Positions 8,724 through 16,850 of a stretch of 64,000 nt of DNA are shown one piece after another. The position numbers and the translations under genes are program-made. This DNA comes from Edaphobacter sp. 12200R-103 (GTDB lineage Bacteria; Acidobacteriota; Terriglobia; Terriglobales; Acidobacteriaceae), in assembly GCF_010093025.1 (NCBI RefSeq), contig NZ_CP048114.1:4092001-4156000 (forward strand), written 5' to 3'. Every line of letters begins with the position of its first letter. Position 1 is the first letter of the stretch. The notes below the pieces were generated by a model, which was not told the DNA's origin, searched no databases, and saw nothing but the letters and a program-made list of their open reading frames with translations.

Positions 8724-11700
8724 TTAGAAGATAATCTTCGCCGCGAGCTGAAGTTGACGAGCCGGGAACGCGCTCGTGATCTGTCCAAAGCTCGATCCGC
8801 CGAACGTGCTGTTCGGTGAAGAATAGTTCACCTTATTCAGCACGTTGAATGCCTCGGCGCGGAAGTCGAGGTTCGAGCTTTCGCTCCAGAGCGGAAACGC
8901 TTTGTGCAGGCCAAAGTCAGCCTGGTAGAAGGCATTCGAGCGCTCGGAGTTACGGCTGACATTGCCCCAGGGATTAGTGGTAGGCGCTGTCAGGTTCGTG
9001 CTGACAAAGTAGTTCTGCAGCGAGGTGGCAGTCTTCTTGCGGCCCGACGACGGTCCCTTGATCGGTCCATTGTTGACGCGGTTCGGACGATAGGTAACGA
9101 TGTCGGAGACGTAGAGACCCGATGAGCTCGGGATCGAATAGGTGATATTGACTGGAAGGCCGCTGGTCATGGTGTTGATCAGCGTTACCTGCCACCCGCC
9201 GAGGACCGTGTTCATCATGCGTCCCGAGCCTCCACCCCAATGGCGCCCATGACCGTAAGGAAGGTCATAGACAACCGAGAGTGTGTCGGCCAGAGGCTGA
9301 TCGTATCCGCCAGGACCGTAGTCGTTGCTGGGATTGGCATAATTCACACGCGAGTTGTCTCCGCCCGAGGTCTCAAGATGTCCCGACGAGATATCGAAGA
9401 CCCGGCCGTAGGTAAACGAATTCAGCAGGTAAAGGCCCTTCGAAGCGCGCTTCTCCAGCTTGAACTGCAACGAATTGTAGTTGGCAGAACCGATGCCGTA
9501 GGCGATTTCGATTCCAGCGAAGTTTTTAATCGGACGACGCGACTGCAGGCTGCCGCAAGAGCCCGTCGTACAGGGAGTAGCCTGGTTGTAGTCGGCCAGT
9601 GTCTGCAGATGCGTGGACTTGTTGCCCACATAGGCGATATCAGCCACAAAGCCATGACCGAGCTGGCGCTGAATGCCAATCTGGTACTGCTGCACATAAC
9701 CCGTCTTGAAGTCTCGCGGAATGTAGCGAGACAGCGCGTTGAGGGGGTTGAAGTAGGCAGGGCTGGTGAGGTTCTGGGCATAACCCTGTTGTGTCTGACG
9801 GAAGCACGATGACTGCAGCTGTGTGTCATCCGTGCAAAGCGTCGAAGGCGAAGGGAAGGTGCCCGACGAAGTGCCCTGCGTAATGCTCGCGTTGACCACA
9901 TCCGGACCGTTGTAGGTCAGGTTGTTTTCGCCGCCGGCGCGGTTCCACTGTGAATAGACGATGCCATAGCCTGCGCGAAGAACCGTCTTGTCGTTAGCCG
10001 AGTAGGCAAGGCCGAAGCGCGGAGCCCAGTTGTTCTTAGGAGTATTTACCAGCGAGCGGCTATACACTCCACCGCTGCGGGCATGGATCAGCGAGTTGGT
10101 GCCGGGATCGAAGTTCGAGAGACGATTGTCTTTCTCATACTGCGGGGTGACGATCTCGTATCGCAGACCGGCGTTGATGGTCAGCTTGGGAGAAACCTTG
10201 ATGTCATCCTGGAAGTACATGAAGTTATAACGCTGGCGCAGATGCACGATCGCATACGTGGTCAACGAATATTGAGAGCGGTTGCCGAACATAAAGTCTG
10301 CAAGATTCTGCGCCTGCTGTAACTGCGCGCCCAGGTTTGGAGCGCCCGCTGCGATCGCGGAGCAGTTAGCGCTGGTCGCATTGGAAGCGCAGCCGACCGT
10401 GTTGGCGGATGTTCCATTATTGGTGCTGGTATCTTTCGCAAACTGCCCGCTGTAGTTATCCTGTCCGTAGCTCGGATTGAAGTCATTGACCTCGGTGTTG
10501 ACTGCCTGCCACTCATAGCCGAACTTCATCGAGTGCTTGCCCTTGATCCACGTGAAGTTTGCCTTCGGATTGTAGATCGTTGGGTTCTGGAACTGCGGAT
10601 TCGACGACTGCGCTCCAAACTGCGAGAAGCCCGTCACAGACTGAGCATTCAAGGAACGGACGACCAGAGGATCTGTCGGCAGGCCATCGGTAATCCCGTT
10701 CTCGACCAACATCGAGCTCTGGCCTTGGCCAATGGGGAATTTTCCGCCGAGATTGCGCGACCATCCGAAGCGAATGTCGAGTAACTTGTTCGCCGAGATC
10801 GTCCAGGTGGCGCCTCCGGCGATATTGCGGTTCTGAATATTTACATTGCCATTAGAGTTTCCGCCTGCGCGTCCAGGAATTCCTGGAGGGTCGAAGAGGC
10901 TCTGGCGATGCTCGCTGTAGCGGCCGAAGATGGTCCAGTGATCATTGAAAGTATGGTCGACGCGTCCATCGCCCTTATCATCGTTGATCGTGCCGCGAGG
11001 TGTGATTGCGAAGTTGTTGGAGAGCAAGCCATTAGTGTTTGGGCTTGGGAGCGCTCCAAAGACAGCCTTGGCAAACGAAGTCATATCGGCAGTAGGAATC
11101 TGGCCCAGGTACTTCTGCCCCGTAATCGGATTCCGCAGCGGAATCGCGTTCGCCGGATTCGAGGGATCGTCGTTCAGATAAAAGAGACCGTTGCGCTGGT
11201 TTGTCGTCGGCAGGGTTGAGGTTGAGCTGGCATTGTTGAAGATGCGCCGCAGTCCCTCGTAGTCCACGAAGAAGAAGGTGTGGTCCTTCCAGATCGGTCC
11301 GCCAAAGGTTCCTCCGAACTGATTCTGGATGAACTTCGGCTTGCTTGCTCCCGGAGCCAGGAACGGCCCGATCGCGTTGAACACGGTGTTGCGGTTGTAA
11401 TCCCACGCGCGTCCATGGAACTGGTTCGTGCCGCGCCGGATCGAAGCGTTGATCACCGCGCCGGTCGAGCGTCCATATTCTGCGGAGTAGTTGTTTGTCT
11501 CCACACGGAACTCGCTCATCGCGTCAGGCGACGGAGGAATGTTTTCGTTCGCGAAGCCCTGGTTCGAGGTGCCGTAGTTGTTATTATCCAGACCGTCCAG
11601 CAGGTAGTTGTTGAAGGCCGAGCGCTGTCCGTTGATGTTGAACGAACCCTCGCGGCTCGACGTTCCATTGTTCTCCAGCAGCGACTTGCGCGCGCCAGGA

Positions 11701-12278
11701 ACCAGCAGAACCAGGTCCGCATACGAGCGGCCATTCAGCGGAAGATCTTCCACCTGCTTGGTACCGATCACGGTCGAATGCGAGCTGGTCTCCGTATCCA
11801 GAAGCTGCGCCGCCGAGGTCACCGTGACCTCCTCGGAGACCGATCCTGCCTGCAGCGTCACATCGACGCGCTGGCGGGCATTGGTCTGCACGACGAACGG
11901 CTCGGTTACCGCACGGCTGAAGCCCTGTGCCTCTGCGGTGACGGTATAGTTGCCAATCTGCACGCTCGGAAACTCGTACTTGCCCTCAGCATCCGTCGGC
12001 TTGCTCTGTGAAATTCCGGTCGCCGTATTCGTCAGCGTCACGTTGCTGCTGGGAATTGCCGCGCCCGAGCTGTCATGCACGTAACCAAGGACGGAAGCCG
12101 ACTCGAACTGCGCCATCGCAGGTGCGCCGGTCAGCATCAGCAGCAATGCTGCCAACACTGAAACCCACGCCTTGGCTCTCGTGCTCATTCCTCCCACACG
12201 ATTCTCTTGTTCGCAACCTGCGGGAGAGAGTTGGCGATTCGATAAAGCAGCGAATCTGTTCTCTTTTGGATTTTTCAT
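8724..12278 (-). CDS. TonB-dependent receptor, Oar-like with carboxypeptidase-regulatory domain (1)
   Basis: About 1184 residues. The ATG at 12278 has AGAGG seven bases upstream. An internal ATG at 12188 begins directly at a normal signal peptide (M-S-T-R-A-K-A-W, cleaved near A-M-A-Q) but has its purine-rich site too close, so I keep the longer form, which has an extended N-region. Next come a carboxypeptidase-regulatory-like beta domain (about 70-150, G-Y-V-H-D-S-S-G-A-A-I-P), a plug (L-P-L-N-G-R-S-Y-A-D-L) and a large beta-barrel ending in F. Family knowledge: TonB-energised uptake across the outer membrane, commonly of oligosaccharides in Acidobacteria. Position between inositol oxygenase and the phospholipase hints at an inositol-containing or sugar ligand (inference). 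Confidence 0.92.
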   Translation of the reverse strand: MKNPKENRFAALSNRQLSPAGCEQENRVGGMSTRAKAWVSVLAALLLMLTGAPAMAQFESASVLGYVHDSSGAAIPSSNVTLTNTATGISQSKPTDAEGKYEFPSVQIGNYTVTAEAQGFSRAVTEPFVVQTNARQRVDVTLQAGSVSEEVTVTSAAQLLDTETSSHSTVIGTKQVEDLPLNGRSYADLVLLVPGARKSLLENNGTSSREGSFNINGQRSAFNNYLLDGLDNNNYGTSNQGFANENIPPSPDAMSEFRVETNNYSAEYGRSTGAVINASIRRGTNQFHGRAWDYNRNTVFNAIGPFLAPGASKPKFIQNQFGGTFGGPIWKDHTFFFVDYEGLRRIFNNASSTSTLPTTNQRNGLFYLNDDPSNPANAIPLRNPITGQKYLGQIPTADMTSFAKAVFGALPSPNTNGLLSNNFAITPRGTINDDKGDGRVDHTFNDHWTIFGRYSEHRQSLFDPPGIPGRAGGNSNGNVNIQNRNIAGGATWTISANKLLDIRFGWSRNLGGKFPIGQGQSSMLVENGITDGLPTDPLVVRSLNAQSVTGFSQFGAQSSNPQFQNPTIYNPKANFTWIKGKHSMKFGYEWQAVNTEVNDFNPSYGQDNYSGQFAKDTSTNNGTSANTVGCASNATSANCSAIAAGAPNLGAQLQQAQNLADFMFGNRSQYSLTTYAIVHLRQRYNFMYFQDDIKVSPKLTINAGLRYEIVTPQYEKDNRLSNFDPGTNSLIHARSGGVYSRSLVNTPKNNWAPRFGLAYSANDKTVLRAGYGIVYSQWNRAGGENNLTYNGPDVVNASITQGTSSGTFPSPSTLCTDDTQLQSSCFRQTQQGYAQNLTSPAYFNPLNALSRYIPRDFKTGYVQQYQIGIQRQLGHGFVADIAYVGNKSTHLQTLADYNQATPCTTGSCGSLQSRRPIKNFAGIEIAYGIGSANYNSLQFKLEKRASKGLYLLNSFTYGRVFDISSGHLETSGGDNSRVNYANPSNDYGPGGYDQPLADTLSVVYDLPYGHGRHWGGGSGRMMNTVLGGWQVTLINTMTSGLPVNITYSIPSSSGLYVSDIVTYRPNRVNNGPIKGPSSGRKKTATSLQNYFVSTNLTAPTTNPWGNVSRNSERSNAFYQADFGLHKAFPLWSESSNLDFRAEAFNVLNKVNYSSPNSTFGGSSFGQITSAFPARQLQLAAKIIF

Positions 12279-12410
12279 AATGTGCCTCTCTAGCATGTCT
12301 ATTACCCGTTACAGTCCTGTTCTCATTGCTTCGCCCCGGACTCTTGTGGCCCGCTGTGCGTCTGCTGCAGGGAAGCATCGACCATCCTGTTTTCTTTGGA
12401 CCGGCAAAAC

Positions 12411-12469
12411 ACTATCCATTGCGGTAAAGCAATGTCAATGAAATTACGTCTACGGTACCGATAACGTAA
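12411..12469 (-). promoter_or_regulatory. Promoter and 26-bp dyad of TonB receptor 1
   Basis: On the minus strand a perfect -35 box TTGACA (12433-12438) is followed, after 16 bases, by GATAGT (12411-12416). Directly upstream of the -35 box, at 12444-12469, lies an imperfect dyad with outer arms TTACGT/ACGTAA and the central GGTACC. This position is more typical of an activator site, although LacI-type repressors also bind such dyads. The function is inferred. Confidence 0.5.
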
Positions 12470-12648
12470 ATCCTGCCGGAATAATTGCCCAATTACAAGA
12501 AAACAAAGAATTTATTGGATAACAGTAACTTTTGGTTAGCGAAAACGCATAGCTTCACAGCAGAGATGTGTTTTCGCGAAATGAGCGTATGAATTCATCA
12601 TGACGCTCCTATGTAAATTGCTGGTAAATAAGCGGTAACTCTCATCAC

Positions 12649-12693
12649 AAAAACAGAAACCCCCGAGGCCTCTCTGGTGAGGACCCCGGGGGC
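12649..12693 (-). terminator. Rho-independent terminator of the inositol oxygenase gene
   Basis: On the minus strand a GC-rich stem (AGCCCCCGGGGTCCTC pairing imperfectly with GAGGCCTCGGGGG) is followed by TTTCTGTTTTTG. It lies 40 bases after the stop of the oxygenase gene, separating it from the receptor promoter. Confidence 0.8.
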
Positions 12694-12732
12694 TCTAGAA
12701 TACCTTCTCGGACAACGTTCAGTACTGCATCG

Positions 12733-13593
12733 TTACCAGGCGATCTTCGCCGGAAAATATTCCGCAAACAGATCGTCGTAGTAAGGCTTCAACTCTTTGA
12801 GATTCGGCTTGGTGTGGCCCTTCGAGTACAGGTCATAGGGGTTGAACTTGTTGACCCAGTACAGGCTCTCTTTATCCTTCTCGTTCATCAGGTGCTGGTA
12901 CGCTCCATGCCGGTGCCACGCATAGAACGAGTGGTACCGCAGCATCGCCAACGACGAATCCGGCAGGTAGTTCTTCATCACCTCGTAGATATAGCCGTCG
13001 TGACCGAACGACATATGCACGTTATCCAGGCCGCAGTTCGGCTCATAGATTCCGTACTTGGTGCTGTACACCGGGTGGTTCAAATCCGGGTTCGCCTTGA
13101 AGTACTCCGGAAACACAATCTGATCCGAATACGCGCAGCCCACCGGGAACGTATCCCCGACGACGCCCCACTGCGGCTCGCCGTACAGGCAAAGTACCTT
13201 GCCCAGGTCATGCACAAAGCCCGTCAGCACAAACCACCGCGGGTGCCCATCGGCGCGAATCGCCTCCGAGGTCTGCAGCAGGTGCTCAATCTGGGTCAGA
13301 TCGGTATCAGGATCGCTGTCATCCACCAGCGTGTTCAGGTACTCCGCGGCCTCCCAGATCGACTTCATGCCACGCTTCAGGCCAAAGTACTCCTTCTCCT
13401 TGCCGATCACGTAGTCATGCGTCTGGTACTGGTGGTTCAGCCGGTAGAACTCGGCTACTCCGGGATTCGCCGTCTCGTCATACTGACGAAACTCCTGCTC
13501 GCTCTTGCCCTCCTGGTAGCGACCCTTCAGAAACTCGTCCCACTCCTCCATGTCTTTCCCGAGCGGAGCGTTCGTTGCAATTGTTGTGGCCAT
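12733..13593 (-). CDS. myo-Inositol oxygenase (MIOX)
   Basis: 286 residues from the ATG at 13593, which has GGAGG eight bases upstream; the ATG at 13611 has no ribosome site. The protein covers the whole MIOX family at the usual length (about 285 residues). It has the HD-domain pair in F-V-H-D-L-G-K-V, then [25 protein letters not shown], and a late Y-H-S-F-Y-A-W-H. These H/D residues bind the mixed-valent di-iron centre. The reaction is myo-inositol + O2 to D-glucuronate, in the cytoplasm. The family is best known from animals and plants and is patchy in bacteria. The gene is transcribed alone (promoter with overlapping palindrome, own terminator). Confidence 0.93.
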   Translation of the reverse strand: MATTIATNAPLGKDMEEWDEFLKGRYQEGKSEQEFRQYDETANPGVAEFYRLNHQYQTHDYVIGKEKEYFGLKRGMKSIWEAAEYLNTLVDDSDPDTDLTQIEHLLQTSEAIRADGHPRWFVLTGFVHDLGKVLCLYGEPQWGVVGDTFPVGCAYSDQIVFPEYFKANPDLNHPVYSTKYGIYEPNCGLDNVHMSFGHDGYIYEVMKNYLPDSSLAMLRYHSFYAWHRHGAYQHLMNEKDKESLYWVNKFNPYDLYSKGHTKPNLKELKPYYDDLFAEYFPAKIAW

Positions 13594-13620
13594 CTCATCC
13601 TCCAGGCGCAAGCCGTTCCA

Positions 13621-13661
13621 AGTTAGCGCTAACTATAGGATGCGCGCAGGACGATTGGCAA
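13621..13661 (-). promoter_or_regulatory. Promoter with LacI-type operator in front of MIOX
   Basis: On the minus strand TTGCCA (13656-13661) and TATAGT (13632-13637) are 18 bases apart. The perfect 14-bp palindrome AGTTAGCGCTAACT (13621-13634) overlaps the -10 box and ends 27 bases before the ATG. This is the usual place for a repressor. The palindrome with central CG-type dyad is of the LacI/GalR kind. Its right-hand 12 bases recur exactly in the glp promoter at 46931-46942. Confidence 0.7.
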
Positions 13662-13722
13662 GTTAAAAATCGCAGCAACTCGTTCAAAACCTCTGAGCTT
13701 CGAAAAAACGCTTCCGAACTCT

Positions 13723-13785
13723 CGTCATTCTGAGCGAAGCGAAGAATCCCTGTATTTTGCTCGTAAAGCCACGACTGCATCAGGA
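13723..13785. repeat. Interspersed repeat, type A (TCATTCTGAGCGAAGCGAAG...)
   Basis: Shares a long interrupted match with 40079-40143: a core TCATTCTGAG.CGAAGC.GAAGAATCCCTGTA, then TTTGC and the ending TGCATCAGG. It lies in a 270-base gap between MIOX and the beta-lactamase gene. This is a genome-family repeat rather than a gene. Confidence 0.75.
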
Positions 13786-13863
13786 TGGAAAATCCGGTTC
13801 CAGCCGGCGGGTGCCCTACGTCTCGCCGTTGAAACGTGGGTTCCTCCTCTCCGATCCACAGAT

Positions 13864-14760
13864 CTAACGCGTCGCCCCATCTCTCTGCCGAGCCAGCTCC
13901 TTCTCAAAAGTAGCCTTCCTTTCAGCCACATAGCTCGCATAACCCGCCGGATCGACAAACGCCATCCGGTCACCCGCCTTCAGCCGGACATACTTGGCCG
14001 TCATCCCGAAATAAGCCCCATGGGCCCCCAGGAACAGATCGCAGTGCAGCGACTCCAGCACCCGAAAGGTCTTCTCATAATCCGCCACGATCCCCGGATA
14101 GCTCGGCCTCCCCGCCAGCCGGAATCCCGGATTCACGTTCGGGCTCCCGACGATAACGGCATCGTAGCTCTTACCGTTATCGTTTACCTTCAGGGTCCAG
14201 GTCGTGCAGCCCTTCGTATGCCCCGGAGTCTTGTGGGCCACCAGCACAGCTCCGCCCAGCTTCACCTCATCGCCATCGTGCAGAACGCGGTCCACCTTCG
14301 CCGGCTTGTACCAGTTGCGGGGCTCCTTCCCGTAGGCGAAGTCGCTCTTCCCGCCGTCCTCCACCACGCCCACGTCGGCATCCATCACCATGTACTTCGC
14401 CCAGGTCATCTGCTTGATCGCTGCACTCCCCGCATCGTGGTCCCAGTGCGCATGGCTGATCAGCAGAATCTTGGTATCGCTGAACCTAAAGCCGAGCTTC
14501 TCCACGCTCGCCTTGATCTGCGGGACCGAGCTCTCAAGATTGCTGTTGATCAGGATGTTCCCCTCAGGAGTCACCACCAGGTACGACGCCAGATCCTTGC
14601 TGCCGACGTAATAAAGGTTCCCCATAATCCGAAACGGAGGAAAAGCCTCGGTCCACTCCGGATTCTGAGCACGGCTTCGCACCGTGAGCAGCAGCATGAA
14701 AGTCGGTAGAAGTACGGAAAGAGCCGCCAGCCGCAGGCGAAAGGCCGTTCGAGTCATCAT
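13864..14760 (-). CDS. Subclass B3 metallo-beta-lactamase
   Basis: 298 residues with a signal peptide (first about 32 residues, ending R-S-R-A-Q). The full B3 metal set is visible: H103-A-H105-W-D107-H108 (I-S-H-A-H-W-D-H), H181 in T-P-G-H-T-K-G-C-T-T-W, and H247 in G-A-H-G-A-Y-F. The G-H-T-K-G-C-T-T-W segment and the late A-H-G-A-Y-F mark subclass B3 rather than B1 or B2. Family reaction: zinc-dependent hydrolysis of beta-lactams, including carbapenems, in the periplasm. Environmental homologues vary in activity, so resistance is a prediction only. The gene stands alone with no mobile element near it, which suggests an intrinsic chromosomal enzyme. Confidence 0.9.
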   Translation of the reverse strand: MMTRTAFRLRLAALSVLLPTFMLLLTVRSRAQNPEWTEAFPPFRIMGNLYYVGSKDLASYLVVTPEGNILINSNLESSVPQIKASVEKLGFRFSDTKILLISHAHWDHDAGSAAIKQMTWAKYMVMDADVGVVEDGGKSDFAYGKEPRNWYKPAKVDRVLHDGDEVKLGGAVLVAHKTPGHTKGCTTWTLKVNDNGKSYDAVIVGSPNVNPGFRLAGRPSYPGIVADYEKTFRVLESLHCDLFLGAHGAYFGMTAKYVRLKAGDRMAFVDPAGYASYVAERKATFEKELARQRDGATR

Positions 14761-14958
14761 TCGCCCAGCATGGCACGGTTTCCGAAGATTTCGCTGCTAA
14801 CTTATGCCTCCTTGTTATCTCTCTCGATCCCGCCGTCGGCCATTATTTTGCCCGCACAACCATGGTTAGAAAGAAGAGCGTTTATCGGTACCGAACGAAA
14901 TATGTAAACCTGTAACATACGGCGACTTCGTTCTTGCGACTAAAGGAGACATCCAGGA

Positions 14959-15873
14959 ATGGCGAAGAGATTGACCCCGGCGGCGACAGTGGCTCTGAAA
15001 GAGGCCCTTTGCTCTATCTATTGGTATAAAGCTGACCTACGGGGCTTCTTGCAGCAATGCTTTCCAAATCGAAACCTGATCGCATCTCTAAACTGGGACA
15101 ATTACAAACGTCAGATTGTCTCTGATCTCGTGGATCATCTAGTTAGGGACCAAGAGAAATATTTGATAGATTTGACCCGCCTTTGCACCGAAGTCTGCAC
15201 GATCGGATCATTTGAGCACTTGGAACAGCTCGAAGGAGGCTCTGAAAAGGCTTCACGAGCCCAGTCAGCCGTGGCTCAACTCAGACGTCTTCTTGAGCCG
15301 CATGAGCAGATCAAAAAAGAGCAGGATGATTTGGTCGAGCGTCAAAAGAAAGCTACGGAAAAATTAAAAGCGAATGCTGCTGTGCGTGAAAAATTGGAGC
15401 AGCTAAAGGGACGATACATGTCCCTTGTTACTTCGACAAATCCCCAAACGCGCGGTTTTGAACTTGAGAGAGTGATGTACGACCTCTTCGAACTTTTCGA
15501 TCTCGACCCCAAGGCATCTTTCCGTAATACTGGGGAACAGATCGACGGGGCATTCTCTCTTGCTAGTACAGACTTTCTATTTGAAGCCAAATGGCGTCAG
15601 GAACAGACAGATGCGGCTGACCTCGATGCATTTGGAGCGAAAGTACGAAGAAAACTTGAGAATACGCTTGGTGTATTCCTGTCAATAAATGGCTTTACAC
15701 CTACCGGGATTGCAGCTCATTCGTCCGGCGGAGCAGTTATCGTTCTAATGGACGGAGCGGATCTGATGGCGGTTTTCGAAGAGAGGATCGATTTCGTGAC
15801 GCTTTTGCTTAGAAAGAAACGTCATGCGGCCCAAACTGGAGAGATTTATCTTCCGATACACCAAATCCTCTAG
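14959..15873 (+). CDS. Mrr-like restriction endonuclease with helical N-terminal domain
   Basis: 304 residues. AAGGAG and a second AGGA lie before the ATG. The C-terminal part (about 163-290) is a PD-(D/E)xK nuclease of the Mrr type: R-G-F-E-L-E-R (E168/E170), Q-I-D196-G-A-F, F-E209-A-K211-W, then a helix with D-L-D-A-F-G-A-K. The N-terminal about 85 residues are a compact helical domain (L-K-E-A-L-C-S-I-Y-W-Y-K-A-D-L-R-G-F-L) that resembles adaptor domains of conflict systems. A charged coiled coil follows (about 95-155). No methylase is adjacent, so a type IV-like enzyme or solitary defence nuclease is likely. Base composition is visibly lower in G+C than its neighbours, which suggests acquisition by transfer. 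Confidence 0.8.
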   Translation: MAKRLTPAATVALKEALCSIYWYKADLRGFLQQCFPNRNLIASLNWDNYKRQIVSDLVDHLVRDQEKYLIDLTRLCTEVCTIGSFEHLEQLEGGSEKASRAQSAVAQLRRLLEPHEQIKKEQDDLVERQKKATEKLKANAAVREKLEQLKGRYMSLVTSTNPQTRGFELERVMYDLFELFDLDPKASFRNTGEQIDGAFSLASTDFLFEAKWRQEQTDAADLDAFGAKVRRKLENTLGVFLSINGFTPTGIAAHSSGGAVIVLMDGADLMAVFEERIDFVTLLLRKKRHAAQTGEIYLPIHQIL

Positions 15874-15973
15874 GAACATCTCCTTCGCGTGGATCAGTCC
15901 TCATAAGGCTGTTTCTCGGAAGCAACCAAACCCCAATACGTCGCGGCCCTAACCTCCCACGCGGGGGCATTTC

Positions 15974-16456
15974 TCAGTGCTGAGGGCTCGACCTGGACGG
16001 AATTCGAGACTTGGGTTCAAACAGCGCAAACACTGCGAAGCCAAGCAGAACGCCGAATGCGTTCAGAAGCAGGTCGTCCACGTCGAAGATGCCTACACGG
16101 AAGACGACTTCCAACACCTCGCAACTTAGGCCAGAGCAAATTCCAAGGACGATTGCCTTTCGCCAGGTGTCGATGGGGAAGGCAAGCGGAGCCAGAAATC
16201 CGAGCGGCAGGAACAGGACGATGTTCCCGAGCAGGTTCACCATGGCAACTAAATGATTCCCACGCCCGGCAAGCTGAGTAGCAATCGTTTTGAACGGGAC
16301 CAAGTTGCTAGGGCCGGTGTGGGTTCCGGCGAACCGAATCCTCATGTGCCCGATTGCGATCGTTGGGACAGCCTTGAAAACCACGAATCGAATCAAAAGG
16401 GCACTATAGCCCGTGAGAAGGATCGCTGCGAGCCAGTTCGTGCGTTTCACGTTCAT
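15974..16456 (-). CDS. VanZ-family membrane protein
   Basis: 160 residues from the ATG at 16456 (preceded by GGGGGAG); the longer reading from 16567 adds a non-membrane stretch with no ribosome site. Four hydrophobic spans are present with the VanZ pattern: S-N-L-V-P-F near residue 55, N-L-L-G-N-I-V-L-F-L-P-L-G-F, E-V-L-E-V, then F-D-V-D-D-L-L-L-N-A-F-G. VanZ was named from a teicoplanin-resistance gene, but most members are of unknown role in the cell envelope. The cysteine, proline and serine-rich tail is short. It stands alone and is followed by the converging nuclease gene. Confidence 0.85.
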   Translation of the reverse strand: MNVKRTNWLAAILLTGYSALLIRFVVFKAVPTIAIGHMRIRFAGTHTGPSNLVPFKTIATQLAGRGNHLVAMVNLLGNIVLFLPLGFLAPLAFPIDTWRKAIVLGICSGLSCEVLEVVFRVGIFDVDDLLLNAFGVLLGFAVFALFEPKSRIPSRSSPQH

Positions 16457-16850
16457 GCCACTCCCCCTAAGACAAGCCGTGTACTTCACAAAGCACTTCG
16501 GCTCATCGTTCCACAATATGTCGGGACTGTCCGTATCGAGAAGTCGGCCGGGTGCCGGGTGCCTCATTCATGCAGCTTCATCGCATGAGTGGGGTATTCG
16601 AGCAAAGCTCGAACCGTCTTCCCCGACCAATCTCATAGCTGTCCCATACACATCAAATCCAATCGTGTCATCCTGAGCGAGCGCAGCGAGTCGAAGGATC
16701 TGCGGTTTTGTACTTAACCCCAGAAGCGACATCTCCACGATTCGTCACAATCTCCGGCGCGAAAACCTTCAACCCCATCCCATTCCAATTCTTTCCCTCC
16801 TAAACTGGCGTTCACGCACCACATCAGTTCGCATGGAGGTCCATCCGCAC
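16457..16850. other. 394-base gap with repeats, no gene
   Basis: Holds the TTCGAGC-AAA-GCTCGAA hairpin at 16597-16613 (twin of 7445), a type B interspersed repeat at 16665-16708, and the leader of the DinB-like gene. Short ORFs here are low in coding character, and I reject them. Confidence 0.6.
16665..16708. repeat. Interspersed repeat, type B (GTGTCATCCTGAGCGA...)
   Basis: One of a family of about 45-base elements in intergenic DNA: GTGTCATCCTGAGCGA, a variable palindromic middle, then GTCGAAGGATCTGCGGTT. Other copies are at 17896-17938, 48892-48939, 51061-51111 and 52888-52937. The two ends are imperfect inverted repeats (TCATCCT / AGGATCT), so the element can fold. Confidence 0.8.

Larger units (their letters stand above)
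12279..12732. other. 454-base regulatory gap upstream of TonB receptor 1
   Basis: No gene is visible. From right to left on the minus strand it holds the terminator of the inositol oxygenase gene and an inverted repeat at 12583-12608 (GAGCGT...ACGCTC around ATGAATTCAT). It also holds a 10-bp palindrome TTTCGCGAAA at 12572-12581, a 26-bp imperfect palindrome at 12444-12469, a promoter-like pair at 12411-12438 and a leader of about 125 bases. The density of dyads suggests control by more than one regulator. Confidence 0.6.

Noticed and set aside
13864..14760. Lactonase or glyoxalase II instead of beta-lactamase
   Set aside because: The G-H-T-K-G-C-T-T-W and A-H-G-A-Y-F segments with the signal peptide fit subclass B3 better; activity remains to be shown.
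14886..14893. CGGTACCG shared with the dyad at 12453-12460
   Set aside because: An eight-base match is expected about once by chance in 64 kb; the flanks do not match.
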